A stretch of 33,632 nt of DNA from an uncultured Erysipelotrichaceae bacterium (lineage in GTDB: Bacteria > Bacillota_I > Bacilli_A > Erysipelotrichales > Erysipelotrichaceae), in NCBI GenBank assembly GCA_902766005.1, contig CACXCB010000275.1, positions 1-33,632 on the forward strand, given 5' to 3'. The number at the start of each line of letters is the position of its first letter. The first letter of the stretch is position 1. The position numbers were made by a program, and so were the translations under genes. The notes under the pieces are model-generated. The model saw nothing but the letters and a program-made list of their open reading frames with translations. It was not told where the DNA came from and searched no databases. This document shows positions 1 through 7,217 of this stretch, piece after piece.

Positions 1-8
1 GATCTCCC

Positions 9-31
9 GCCGCCGCCCCTCCGGCGACAGC
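9..31 (-). other. GC-rich leader hairpin at the left edge
   Basis: Positions 9-17 and 23-31 form a 9-bp stem (two G-U pairs in the minus-strand RNA) around a 5-nt loop. The base composition is far richer in G+C than the neighbouring DNA. The hairpin begins about where the outward transcript should start (about position 31), so it would be the first structure in that RNA. This would fit an rRNA operon leader, but no rRNA sequence itself is visible. Confidence 0.5.
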
Positions 32-106
32 TCAAATATACTACCACCTTTCCCGTCCCCTTGCAATACCTTTTTTATCTTTTTTTTGCTTTTTTTCTCT
101 TTTTTT
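31..106 (-). promoter_or_regulatory. Strong outward promoter with phased A-tracts (rRNA-type)
   Basis: On the minus strand a -35 TTGCAA (61-66) and a -10 TAGTAT (38-43) are separated by exactly 17 bp. Upstream of the -35, four A-tracts (T-tracts on + at about 71-76, 80-87, 90-96 and 100-106) repeat every 10 bp, as in UP elements and intrinsically curved DNA. The direction is out of the left edge. This architecture is typical of rRNA or other very strong stable-RNA promoters; the identity of the downstream gene is inference because it lies outside the window. Confidence 0.6.
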
Positions 107-125
107 AGTTGTATTTCCAAGCATA

Positions 126-152
126 TGAAAACACTGCATTTTTTGCAGTGTT
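126..152 (-). terminator. Terminator after the small membrane protein
   Basis: A 9-bp inverted repeat (AACACTGCA at 130-138 pairing with TGCAGTGTT at 144-152, loop of five T on +) is followed on the minus strand by TTTTC. It lies about 35 bp past the stop of the 94-aa gene. The stem is not very GC-rich, so termination may be moderate. Confidence 0.5.
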
Positions 153-186
153 AATTTCGTGTTTTGAATGTTTTATTGAAATGGGT

Positions 187-471
187 TTACAGATGCCAGG
201 CAGTTATGAATTCCATCAAGCCAAGCAATACAACTGCTATGCCGATCACTTTCGAGATTCCCAGTTCGTTTTTCTTCGAATAACTGATTGAAGCTATGCC
301 CAGTAACATACTGCCTAATCCATAGAATGCCGTATATTCGCTGTAAGCAGTAATCCCTCTCAGCAGCAGATATACAGCAATAATGACGAAAACCCATGCA
401 CGCACAACATGATCTTTTTTCGTTACTATTTTTTCATTAAACATCTGATTCTGAATCTTTGATTCGCTCAT
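187..471 (-). CDS. Small hypothetical membrane protein (94 aa)
   Basis: I do not recognise a named family. The protein has a short charged N-terminus (about 22 residues, rich in K, Q and E) followed by three hydrophobic stretches at roughly residues 24-40, 47-62 and 74-90, with a KKNE segment between the second and third, so it is probably an inner-membrane protein. A clear AAGGAGATC Shine-Dalgarno precedes the ATG by a normal distance, which supports the start and the reality of the gene. It is transcribed alone, divergently from the MATE exporter, and ends before a hairpin at 130-152. No catalytic motif is visible. Confidence 0.6.
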   Translation of the reverse strand: MSESKIQNQMFNEKIVTKKDHVVRAWVFVIIAVYLLLRGITAYSEYTAFYGLGSMLLGIASISYSKKNELGISKVIGIAVVLLGLMEFITAWHL

Positions 472-660
472 AAAATGATCTCCTTAATATTTCTTTACTT
501 TAATATTATGGTAGCTGTTTTCTGAACCGTTTTAAATGTTTCAGGCGCATTTTTCGGTTAAATTTACTCTTATTATTTGAAAACAAATTGTCTTTTTCAC
601 AGCTTTGAAAGTGTGACGGAATCCCTTATCATGAAAGTATTTTCATTAATAAAAAGTATA

Positions 661-669
661 TGTTATACT
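661..669 (+). promoter_or_regulatory. Extended -10 promoter abutting the MATE start
   Basis: TGTTATACT (TGn plus a -10 hexamer) ends only 9 nt before the likely ATG at 679. No convincing -35 is needed or seen. Transcription would begin within a few nucleotides of the start codon, predicting a leaderless or near-leaderless mRNA. Confidence 0.5.
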
Positions 670-678
670 TTCCATATT

Positions 679-2067
679 ATGGATAAAGACTTTTATAAAC
701 GTGCATTAAAAATTGCTGTTCCCATCATGATACAAAACGGCATTACCAATTTTGTCGCCATGCTCGATAACATCATGATCGGACAGATCGGCACCAATCA
801 GATGTCATCTGTAGCCATTGTCAACCAGCTGATGTTTGTCTTCAATCTCTGTATTTTCGGCGGCTTATCCGGCATAGGCATATTCACCACGCAATACTAT
901 GGAAAAAAGGACAACAACGGAATCCGCTATTGTTTCAGGCTGATGTTCATGCTTGCCTGCCTTCTTTCAATAACCGGTTTAGCTGTATTTCTCTTTGAGG
1001 GAACACAGCTTATACGATTATATCTTACCCAGGGGGATGCACTGACCAATGCCGATGAAACCTTATTCCATGCATTGCAGTACCTGCACATCATGCTTAT
1101 CGGGATGCTGCCGTTTGCTCTTACACAGGTGTATTCCTCAACATTGCGCTCTACAAATGAAACCATCATACCGATGCGCGGAAGCATGCTTGCCGTATTT
1201 GTAAATCTGATCGGAAATTATATATTGATTTACGGAAAATTCGGATTTCCGGCTTTGGGAGTCCGCGGTGCTGCCATCGCTACGGTCATATCCCGTTTTG
1301 TCGAACTTGCATTTGTGGCAATCTGGACACACAGGCATAAAGAAAGAAACATATTCATTCAAAATGTATTTAAGAATATAAATGTACCGAAAGATCTGGT
1401 TACGGGCTGCATAAAGAAAGGGTCTCCATTGCTTGTCAATGAATTCCTGTGGTCTGCCTCCATGGCAACTTTATCACAGATATACTCCAACAGAGGATTA
1501 TCTGTCATTGCTGCATACAATATTTCTTCAACAATCGCAAACATCTTCAACATTGCATTTATCGCTCTTGGCAGTGCAACGGGAATCCTGATCGGACATG
1601 AATTAGGTGCCGGCCATTTTAATACCGTGAAAAGAGATGCAAACCGTATAACAATATTTACATTAATGATCTGTGTACTCTTCGGTATTGTTCTGTTTTC
1701 GATTGCCGGTATATTCCCGCAGGTATATAACACCTCCGATGAAATACGCACCCTTGCTTCCGGGTTAATCCGGGTTGCAGCATGCTGTATGCCGATGTAT
1801 GCCTATGCCAACGCTTCTTACTTCATTTTACGATCCGGCGGAAAGACACTGATTACCTTTCTGTTTGATTCCTGTTTCTCATGGGTTGTTTCGATTCCGT
1901 TAGCGTTTCTTCTTGTCCACTATACAGAACTGCCTGTTGTACGCTTATACCTGTTTGTACAGCTTGCCGATCTGATCAAGTGCGGTATCGGATTCATTCT
2001 CATTGAAAAAGGTGTATGGATCCATGATATTACGAATACATCAAAAAAAGATGCTGCCGTTGCCTGA
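679..2067 (+). CDS. MATE family multidrug/cation exporter
   Basis: Twelve-helix antiporter expected to extrude drugs or metabolites using a Na+ or H+ gradient. After an N-terminal MDKDFYKRALKIAVPIMIQN, the segment NFVAMLDNIMIGQIGT is the classic MATE helix 1-2 region, and the internal duplication is visible near residue 245 (GSPLLVNEFLWSASM). About 462 aa from ATG 679 fits the family. In-frame TTG 577 and ATG 631 would add 34 or 18 residues, but neither has a good Shine-Dalgarno, and conservation begins at MDKDFY. The -10 element sits 9 nt upstream of ATG 679, so the message may be leaderless. It converges on the beta-glucosidase gene and shares a bidirectional terminator that overlaps its last codons. 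The substrate cannot be predicted. Confidence 0.9.
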   Translation: MDKDFYKRALKIAVPIMIQNGITNFVAMLDNIMIGQIGTNQMSSVAIVNQLMFVFNLCIFGGLSGIGIFTTQYYGKKDNNGIRYCFRLMFMLACLLSITGLAVFLFEGTQLIRLYLTQGDALTNADETLFHALQYLHIMLIGMLPFALTQVYSSTLRSTNETIIPMRGSMLAVFVNLIGNYILIYGKFGFPALGVRGAAIATVISRFVELAFVAIWTHRHKERNIFIQNVFKNINVPKDLVTGCIKKGSPLLVNEFLWSASMATLSQIYSNRGLSVIAAYNISSTIANIFNIAFIALGSATGILIGHELGAGHFNTVKRDANRITIFTLMICVLFGIVLFSIAGIFPQVYNTSDEIRTLASGLIRVAACCMPMYAYANASYFILRSGGKTLITFLFDSCFSWVVSIPLAFLLVHYTELPVVRLYLFVQLADLIKCGIGFILIEKGVWIHDITNTSKKDAAVA

Positions 2068-2078
2068 CAGCATCTTTT
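2046..2078. terminator. Bidirectional terminator between MATE and GH1 genes
   Basis: A perfect 11-bp stem (2046-2056 with 2068-2078) has A-rich and T-rich flanks, so it can act in both directions. The left arm lies inside the last MATE codons and the MATE stop codon (2065-2067) is in the loop. The GH1 stop is 6 bp further right. Confidence 0.8.
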
Positions 2079-2083
2079 CATTT

Positions 2084-3487
2084 TTAATCCAGATCAGCTC
2101 CGTTGCTTTCGCAGACTTTTTTGTACCAGAAGAAGGAATCCTTTCTGATTCTCTTCATATCCTTGAGATCAAATTCATCACGATTGACATAGATGAATCC
2201 ATATCTCTTTGTGATACCCTGGTGTGTGGAAATCAGATCAAATGCAGACCATGGTGAATATCCAAACAATTGCACACCGTCTGTAATTGCTTCCTGGCAG
2301 GCTTTGATATGTCTTCTGAGATAATCAATACGATAATCATCATGAATGGTTCCGTCTTCTTCCAGCTTATCCGGAACACCGCATCCATTCTCTGTAATAA
2401 TCAGCGGCAGATGGTATCTTTCCCATAACTGTCTTAATGTGACTCTTAAGCCGATCGGGTCAATTCCCATGCCATAAGAAGTCTTTTCCTGTAACGGGTT
2501 GGAAACAGCACTGCTCATGCCCGGATATGTCATCAATCCGCCCATGAAATTGGCTGTATCGGACTTGATCTTCTTTCCGTCTTCTTCATTGATGTATTTG
2601 ACAGTTCCTGCGCCATAATAGTTAAATGCGATAAAATCAGGATTTCCGTTCTTCAGATCTTCCAGATCCTGTTCGGTAATATCCGGTGCAATGCCCTTGT
2701 CTGTCCACCAGTTCAGCAATGCTTCCGGATATGTTCCGAATACAGCAGTATCCAGGAACAATCTGTTTCTCAGCTGATCCCAGTCCATAGCAGCAAGATT
2801 ATCTTCTGGTGAAGAAGATGCCGGATAAATCGCTGTAATGTTCGGTGCCGGGCCTACTTTTGCGTTCGGTGCCATTTCATGACACAGAATCATAGCCTTA
2901 GCCTGGGCAACAAGCATATGATGGTTTGCCTGCCACTGGTTCTTTTCGGATCCGTATTGCGCTCCCTGGAACAGAGCCATCATGTTCTGCTCGTTGATTG
3001 TTAAGAAGTATTTTACTTTGGAACCGTATTCTTTGTAGCAGACTCTGCAATACTCTACAAAGTCATCGATGCACTGTCTGCTTGCCCATCCGCCGTATTT
3101 GTCCTGCAGAACCTGCGGAAGGTCAAAATGATATAGTGTAACAACAGGTTCAATTCCATACTTCAGACATTCATCAATGACATCATGATAATGTTTTACC
3201 GCAACTTCATTAACTTCGCCTGCCCCTTGTGGAATGATACGCGGCCATGCGATGGAAAAACGGAACTCTTTGAATCCCATTTCAGCCATTAAGGCAATGT
3301 CTTCTTTAAAGCGGTGATAATGATCAACACCGTCATTAAAGTTTGTTGTACCTTCCGGAACCGGTGCAGTATCGGAAACGGACAGTGTTCTGCCTTCTTC
3401 AAGATAAGCGCCTTCACACTGATATGCGCTCGAAGAAGCACCCCAAAGGAATCCCTCCGGGAAAGGTTTTAAATTCTTATAATCCAT
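2084..3487 (-). CDS. GH1 6-phospho-beta-glucosidase
   Basis: Cytoplasmic glycoside hydrolase family 1 enzyme that cleaves phosphorylated beta-glucosides such as cellobiose-P or salicin-P, normally delivered by a PTS. Visible signatures are the N-terminal FPEGFLWGASSSAYQCEGA, the acid/base Glu166 in TINEQN, and the nucleophile Glu366 in IITENGCG. A Ser420...Lys427-Arg-Tyr429 cluster (STHQGITKRYGFIYV) binds the 6-phosphate and distinguishes phospho-beta-glucosidases from plain beta-glucosidases. Length (467 aa) is normal. The start is fixed by GGAGGAA about 6 nt upstream. It is a single-gene unit with its own extended -10 promoter; no PTS genes are in the window, so the transporter must be encoded elsewhere. 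Confidence 0.93.
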   Translation of the reverse strand: MDYKNLKPFPEGFLWGASSSAYQCEGAYLEEGRTLSVSDTAPVPEGTTNFNDGVDHYHRFKEDIALMAEMGFKEFRFSIAWPRIIPQGAGEVNEVAVKHYHDVIDECLKYGIEPVVTLYHFDLPQVLQDKYGGWASRQCIDDFVEYCRVCYKEYGSKVKYFLTINEQNMMALFQGAQYGSEKNQWQANHHMLVAQAKAMILCHEMAPNAKVGPAPNITAIYPASSSPEDNLAAMDWDQLRNRLFLDTAVFGTYPEALLNWWTDKGIAPDITEQDLEDLKNGNPDFIAFNYYGAGTVKYINEEDGKKIKSDTANFMGGLMTYPGMSSAVSNPLQEKTSYGMGIDPIGLRVTLRQLWERYHLPLIITENGCGVPDKLEEDGTIHDDYRIDYLRRHIKACQEAITDGVQLFGYSPWSAFDLISTHQGITKRYGFIYVNRDEFDLKDMKRIRKDSFFWYKKVCESNGADLD

Positions 3488-3508
3488 ATATTTCCTCCAG
3501 TTACATAA

Positions 3509-3541
3509 ATTATACCAAAAGATAAACCTGTTTCACGAACA
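3509..3541 (-). promoter_or_regulatory. Promoter and possible operator of the GH1 gene
   Basis: The minus strand carries an extended -10, TGGTATAAT (3509-3517), giving a short 5' leader before the GGAGG site at 3494-3498. Just upstream, in the -35 region, is a dyad TGTT-tcacg-AACA (3529-3541) that could bind a sugar-responsive repressor. The promoter is well supported; the operator is a guess. Confidence 0.55.
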
Positions 3542-3546
3542 AATAG

Positions 3547-3583
3547 AAAAAAGGCAGTACAGAATGCCCTAATCTGCTACTGC
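3547..3583 (-). terminator. Rho-independent terminator upstream of the GH1 promoter
   Basis: In the minus-strand RNA, GCAGTA plus CAG pairs with CTG plus TACTGC (nine pairs, one bulged base, 11-nt loop), followed by CTTTTTTC. It lies 30 bp upstream of the GH1 -10, where no annotated gene ends, so it most likely ends the short transcript proposed for 3547-3767, or insulates GH1 from read-through. Confidence 0.6.
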
Positions 3584-3799
3584 TTTCTTCTTCAAATCAT
3601 TTGCTATGCCTATGTATTATTGAGGAGGACATGACACAGCATGGAACCTGCCGGCTTCTGATGCATGATCTCATCTGCCCAAGTGATTTCATGGCTTCCG
3701 GCTTCGCAAGTCCGATAAATAAAGGAGTGTGATGGAAAGAGTGAGATATCGGTTAGCTTGCGCTAACAGTATGTTAGCATGAACTAACTAACCTGTCAA
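3547..3799 (-). other. Orphan promoter-terminator unit (candidate small RNA or gene remnant)
   Basis: The gene-free stretch 3488-3847 holds an apparent minus-strand unit. It has -35 TTGACA (3794-3799), a 17-bp spacer, -10 TAACAT (3771-3776), about 200 nt without a convincing ORF, and the terminator at 3547-3583. The spacer, -10 and start region are full of GTTAG/CTAAC palindromes (3752-3767 and 3773-3788), resembling a TetR-type operator. The RNA would contain GUCCUCCUCA, the complement of a Shine-Dalgarno. On + the same DNA has two tiny ORFs (3631-3732 and 3732-3782) whose stop and start overlap as TGATG. Whether this is an sRNA, a remnant of a regulated gene, or a repeat copy is unresolved. 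Confidence 0.35.
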
Positions 3800-3801
3800 T
3801 A

Positions 3802-3828
3802 AAAAACACGATTTTTTATCGTGTTTTT
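3802..3828 (-). terminator. Terminator of the MFS-HAD operon
   Basis: A perfect 11-bp stem (AAAAACACGAT at 3802-3812 with ATCGTGTTTTT at 3818-3828) with a 5-nt loop ends the minus-strand operon 20 bp after the HAD stop. The A/T-rich flanks make it potentially bidirectional. Confidence 0.8.
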
Positions 3829-3847
3829 ACATATTCCTGAAGTTTTC

Positions 3848-4675
3848 TTAAATGATCCCGAAATGTTCCATGGCTTTGGCAAGGCCTTCATCCGCAATAT
3901 CTTCCGCCACATAATCCGCCAGGAATTTTAATTCATCACAACTGTTGCCCATCGCAACACCATACCTGCATGCCTGAAGAACACTTGCATCATTCATGGA
4001 ATCACCAAATGCATAAGTGTTTTCCATTGTGCCGCCGAATCTTTCAACCAGTCGCATAGCGCCGGTCCCTTTGGTGATGCCACGCATGGTAACTTCTCCG
4101 GAAGTTCTTCCTGCCCTGCCATAAGATGCAGAAGTGGATACATAATCCAGCTGAGGATTTTTTCTGCGGATAAATTCCTGTTCAACCTCCTCACTTGGAA
4201 AGCTGACATCGATTTCCAGAACAGCTTCCCCATTATACTCTTCCAGATGAAATACGCCAAAATCTTTCATCACATCTTCCGTACTCCTATCCGGATATCT
4301 GGATGCTATTTCAGCCATTCCCTGATACTCATGTGGATCGGCAAAGGCTTTATACAGAGTTGCCATCAACATTCCGCCATCCAGCTGATGCAGAACCATT
4401 TCTTTTAATTCATCCAGAAGTTCCCTGCGGATCGGTGTCAGTATCGGTTCTTCTCCTTTGATCATAATTCCCGCACCGTCGGAAAAGACAAAACCATCCA
4501 TCAGGTCAGTATAATTTCTTAATCCGCCGAGACTTCTTCCGGAGGAAATCAAACAGGCATATCCATTTTCTTTTGCCTTCTGTAATGCCTGAAGCGTTAT
4601 TTCAGTGATTCCTTTTCCACGATAGCTGTCTTCCAATGTACCGTCAATATCAAAAAACAAAAATCCTTTATACAT
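3848..4675 (-). CDS. Cof-type HAD-IIB family phosphatase
   Basis: Haloacid dehalogenase-superfamily sugar-phosphate or nucleotide phosphatase of the Cof/YidA group. Motif I is FFDIDGT with nucleophile Asp9 and Asp11; motif II is SSGRS; motif III is the Lys of GITKGTGA; motif IV is FGDSMND. The segment between II and III is a C2-type cap. The length, 275 aa, is normal. The start is set by GAGGAGAAGGT directly upstream; this site overlaps the MFS stop codon, with 9 nt between the genes, so the two are co-transcribed and probably translationally coupled. The substrate is unknown; enzymes of this group are promiscuous. A paralogue lies at 7214-7978. Confidence 0.88.
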   Translation of the reverse strand: MYKGFLFFDIDGTLEDSYRGKGITEITLQALQKAKENGYACLISSGRSLGGLRNYTDLMDGFVFSDGAGIMIKGEEPILTPIRRELLDELKEMVLHQLDGGMLMATLYKAFADPHEYQGMAEIASRYPDRSTEDVMKDFGVFHLEEYNGEAVLEIDVSFPSEEVEQEFIRRKNPQLDYVSTSASYGRAGRTSGEVTMRGITKGTGAMRLVERFGGTMENTYAFGDSMNDASVLQACRYGVAMGNSCDELKFLADYVAEDIADEGLAKAMEHFGII

Positions 4676-4684
4676 ACCTTCTCC

Positions 4685-5920
4685 TCACTGTTCCCTGTTA
4701 TAAATTAAGGCAATATCATTTTTATTTTTTCCCATTAAAACAATCGCTGCCATCAGATTAATTATCATAAATATCGCAATGATAATTCTCGGCGGCAGTA
4801 ACAATCCTGCAAGTCCTGCCAGCATTTCTCCGACCAGGCTTCCGCATGTATTCAGCATATTGAACATACCGTTGAAACGTCCTTTTTTATCATCCGGCAC
4901 ATAGGATTGTGTTGCCGAAATACGGATTGTATAACTGGTTACACCGGAGATCCCCGTGACAAAACACATTGCCATGGCGACCGGAATCGGCATAAACAGA
5001 TATATAGCTTCCAGCACATTCGTCAGGATATATACCATAAATGCAATTTTAAATTTCTTCATGACAGGAATTTTAACCCTGTACAGCAAGGCTCCTCCTA
5101 TTCCTCTTCCGGCCATCGCCATTCCCTGTACAAGCATAAAGATGTATTCTCCATAGGCATAAGCTTTACGGAAATACGGTAATGTCAGCACATTGGTTGC
5201 TCCGTATGTCATTGCGGAAAAGGTAAAATAAATCGCAATGATCAGCAATCCTCTTTCCGTCTTTAAATAACGGCCTCCCTCTTTAATGTCTTCCGTCATC
5301 TGTTTTACTCTGTTTTCACTTTTCAGAGCTCTTGTTTCAACATATTTTTCTTTTGTTTTGATCTGTGTCTCCATAATCGCCGCAATCAGAAAACAAACGG
5401 CATTGATATACAGAAGCGGTCCGATTCCTACCTGATGATAGGCAAAAGTCGCAACCGGGACCATTAATGCCGACATTGTTTCAAGAACCGAGGAAATCGA
5501 ATATGCCTTGGAGAAATTCCCTTCGGTAATTAACAACGGATAAAAGCTCTGATAGGCAGTCATATAAATGCTTTGAATTGATCCGATCACAAATACGTAG
5601 ATCGCAAACAGCGGGAAATAAAACCATCCTTTAACCAGAATATATCCGGCAATGACATACAAAAAGGCAGACAGAAAATCCAATGTATAGATCACCTTCT
5701 TACGGGAGAAACGATCTAAATATGCACCGGAAACAATCGGCATAATAATCTGCGGAATTGTAAACGCCATTAAGTAAATCGCATAGAATAATGTCGATTC
5801 GGTAAAATCAAGAACCATGAGACTTAACGCAAAACCGGACATGGCATTGCCGAACATCGACACAACACTGCCAAGCGTAATAATTGTAAAATCCCTGGTC
5901 CAAAGCTTGTTCTTTTCCAT
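4685..5920 (-). CDS. MFS transporter
   Basis: Major facilitator with about 12 hydrophobic segments. Typical features are the opening FTIITLGSVVSMFGNAMS, the loop-2/3 signature AYLDRFSRKKV (a DRxxRK motif A), a central cytoplasmic loop with TKEKYVETRALKSE, and a C-terminal half ending near LMAAIVLMGKNKND. About 411 aa from ATG 5920. An in-frame TTG at 5944 would add eight residues but lies upstream of the -10 element. The extended -10 TGTAATAAT (5928-5936) ends 7 nt before the ATG and only AAAGG is near it, so the mRNA may be leaderless. It is the first gene of an operon with a HAD phosphatase. The substrate (drug, sugar or peptide) cannot be told. Confidence 0.85.
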   Translation of the reverse strand: MEKNKLWTRDFTIITLGSVVSMFGNAMSGFALSLMVLDFTESTLFYAIYLMAFTIPQIIMPIVSGAYLDRFSRKKVIYTLDFLSAFLYVIAGYILVKGWFYFPLFAIYVFVIGSIQSIYMTAYQSFYPLLITEGNFSKAYSISSVLETMSALMVPVATFAYHQVGIGPLLYINAVCFLIAAIMETQIKTKEKYVETRALKSENRVKQMTEDIKEGGRYLKTERGLLIIAIYFTFSAMTYGATNVLTLPYFRKAYAYGEYIFMLVQGMAMAGRGIGGALLYRVKIPVMKKFKIAFMVYILTNVLEAIYLFMPIPVAMAMCFVTGISGVTSYTIRISATQSYVPDDKKGRFNGMFNMLNTCGSLVGEMLAGLAGLLLPPRIIIAIFMIINLMAAIVLMGKNKNDIALIYNREQ

Positions 5921-5927
5921 AGCCTTT

Positions 5928-5936
5928 ATTATTACA
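5928..5936 (-). promoter_or_regulatory. Extended -10 promoter abutting the MFS start
   Basis: TGTAATAAT on the minus strand lies between the terminator of the upstream operon and the ATG at 5920. Only 7 nt separate the hexamer from the start codon, so transcription would begin at or next to the ATG. Confidence 0.45.
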
Positions 5937-5946
5937 TCATGCAAAC

Positions 5947-5972
5947 AAAAAGGGAAGATATCAGCTCTTCCC
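5947..5972 (-). terminator. Terminator of the HAD-histidine phosphatase operon
   Basis: A 7-bp stem (GGGAAGA/TCTTCCC, 5952-5958 with 5966-5972) is followed on the minus strand by TTTTTG. The stop codon of the upstream gene (5961-5963) lies in the loop. Confidence 0.8.
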
Positions 5973-7217
5973 GATTGTCTGTGGATCCTGCATCAATTTG
6001 TCAAAATGATATGTTCCGTTCTGATATACAAACTTGAAGATTCCGGCATTGGGCATCGGATTGACACCTTTCCTGTCACTGATTTCATAAACTTCCTTTT
6101 TGGAGAGTGAAAAGAGTGTCTCTAACAAGTTCATATACAAGTCTCCATGAGATACGCAAAGGATATTGTCCCCATCCTTTGCCTCATCTGCAGCCTCCTG
6201 GAAAAACTGACGTATTCTGAAGGATATTTCTTCTGCACCCTCTCCGCCTGCATCTTTCCAGTCGTTCTTCAGATTTCTCTGCATGATTTCATCCCATCTG
6301 TTTTCATAATGGCATCCTTCATAGCTTCCGAAAAAGACCTCTTTCAGCCTTTTATCCGGAACAGCTTCCATATGATGCGGCTCAAGGATGATTTCTGCCG
6401 TATCCCTTGTTCTTTCCGTTGTGGAACAATATGCTTTGGCAAAGGAAACATTCCTTAATGACTCTTTTGCCGTTTCCGCCTGTTGCTTCCCTTTTTCCGT
6501 CAACGGGGAATCACACCATCCCTGCAACCTTTTTTCTACATTGAATTTGGTTTCGCCATGACGCACAAAATAAAATGTCACTTTCTTATTTACCCGGTTG
6601 CGATACTCCGTTGCACTCAGAGGTTCCTGTGTCAATGTGTATTTTCCGTCTTCATATGTGAATAAGGCAATTCCGGCATTGGGGATAAACGGCCTGTTCT
6701 GCTCTCTCATTCTTTGGATATATTCCTGCTGGTCATAGTCAAAGATCGTCTTCATGAGATGCATAAAGAAAGAACCATGACTGACAAGAAGAACCGTATC
6801 GCCGTCCTTGCAGGATGAAAGAATCTTTTCAAACCCTCTGTCGCTTCTTATTTTAAAAAGCGGAACATTTTCACCATTGACATCGGTCCAGTCATCCGCA
6901 ATGCGATGCGGCTGGATTCTGTCTTTGAATCGTTCGAAATGCTTTCCGTCAAGATCACCGAAATCAAATTCTTTCAGTTCTTTCATACATACAGGCTGAA
7001 TCCCGTGATACTTTGCAAGGATCAAAGCGGTATCCCATGCCCTTTCACTGGCAGAGCAGTAAATATGATCAATCTTTTCATGACGCAATGCAGATGCCGT
7101 ATCTTCCGCCTGATGAATGCCGTTTTCCGTTAACGGGCTGTCGCACATTCCCTGCATGCGGGATATTGTGTTAAACAAAGTCTGCCCGTGACGCACATAA
7201 ATAAAATTTACTCTCAT
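5961..7217 (-). CDS. Tandem two-domain histidine phosphatase (phosphoglycerate mutase-like)
   Basis: Two complete histidine phosphatase (PGAM/CobC-like) domains in one 418-aa chain; single-domain members are about 200 aa. Domain 1 has VRHGQT (His10), ERAWDTA (Arg59), LKEFDFGDLDG (Glu83) and VSHGS (His147). Domain 2 repeats these as VRHGET (His220), ERTRDTA (Arg269), LKEVFFGSYEG (Glu293) and VSHGD (His357). Every catalytic position is offset by exactly 210 residues, so this is an internal duplication with both active sites apparently intact. It is probably a small-molecule phosphatase rather than the glycolytic mutase. The start ATG overlaps the stop of the upstream HAD gene by 4 bp (ATGA), showing translational coupling; the two phosphatases may act in sequence. 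The substrate is unknown. Confidence 0.9.
   Translation of the reverse strand: MRVNFIYVRHGQTLFNTISRMQGMCDSPLTENGIHQAEDTASALRHEKIDHIYCSASERAWDTALILAKYHGIQPVCMKELKEFDFGDLDGKHFERFKDRIQPHRIADDWTDVNGENVPLFKIRSDRGFEKILSSCKDGDTVLLVSHGSFFMHLMKTIFDYDQQEYIQRMREQNRPFIPNAGIALFTYEDGKYTLTQEPLSATEYRNRVNKKVTFYFVRHGETKFNVEKRLQGWCDSPLTEKGKQQAETAKESLRNVSFAKAYCSTTERTRDTAEIILEPHHMEAVPDKRLKEVFFGSYEGCHYENRWDEIMQRNLKNDWKDAGGEGAEEISFRIRQFFQEAADEAKDGDNILCVSHGDLYMNLLETLFSLSKKEVYEISDRKGVNPMPNAGIFKFVYQNGTYHFDKLMQDPQTIGKS

Noticed and set aside
577..678. N-terminal extension of the MATE exporter from TTG 577 or ATG 631
   Set aside because: No Shine-Dalgarno, and the predicted promoter lies inside the extension; family conservation begins at ATG 679.
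3631..3782. Two plus-strand mini-ORFs (33 and 16 codons) with Shine-Dalgarno-like sites
   Set aside because: The first site is only 2 nt from its ATG, no plus-strand promoter is convincing, and the products resemble no family; noted only within the orphan unit.
3584..3799. Known riboswitch class (SAM, cobalamin, purine, TPP, c-di-GMP, glmS) or T-box before GH1
   Set aside because: None of the conserved core sequences could be found in this leader-like stretch.
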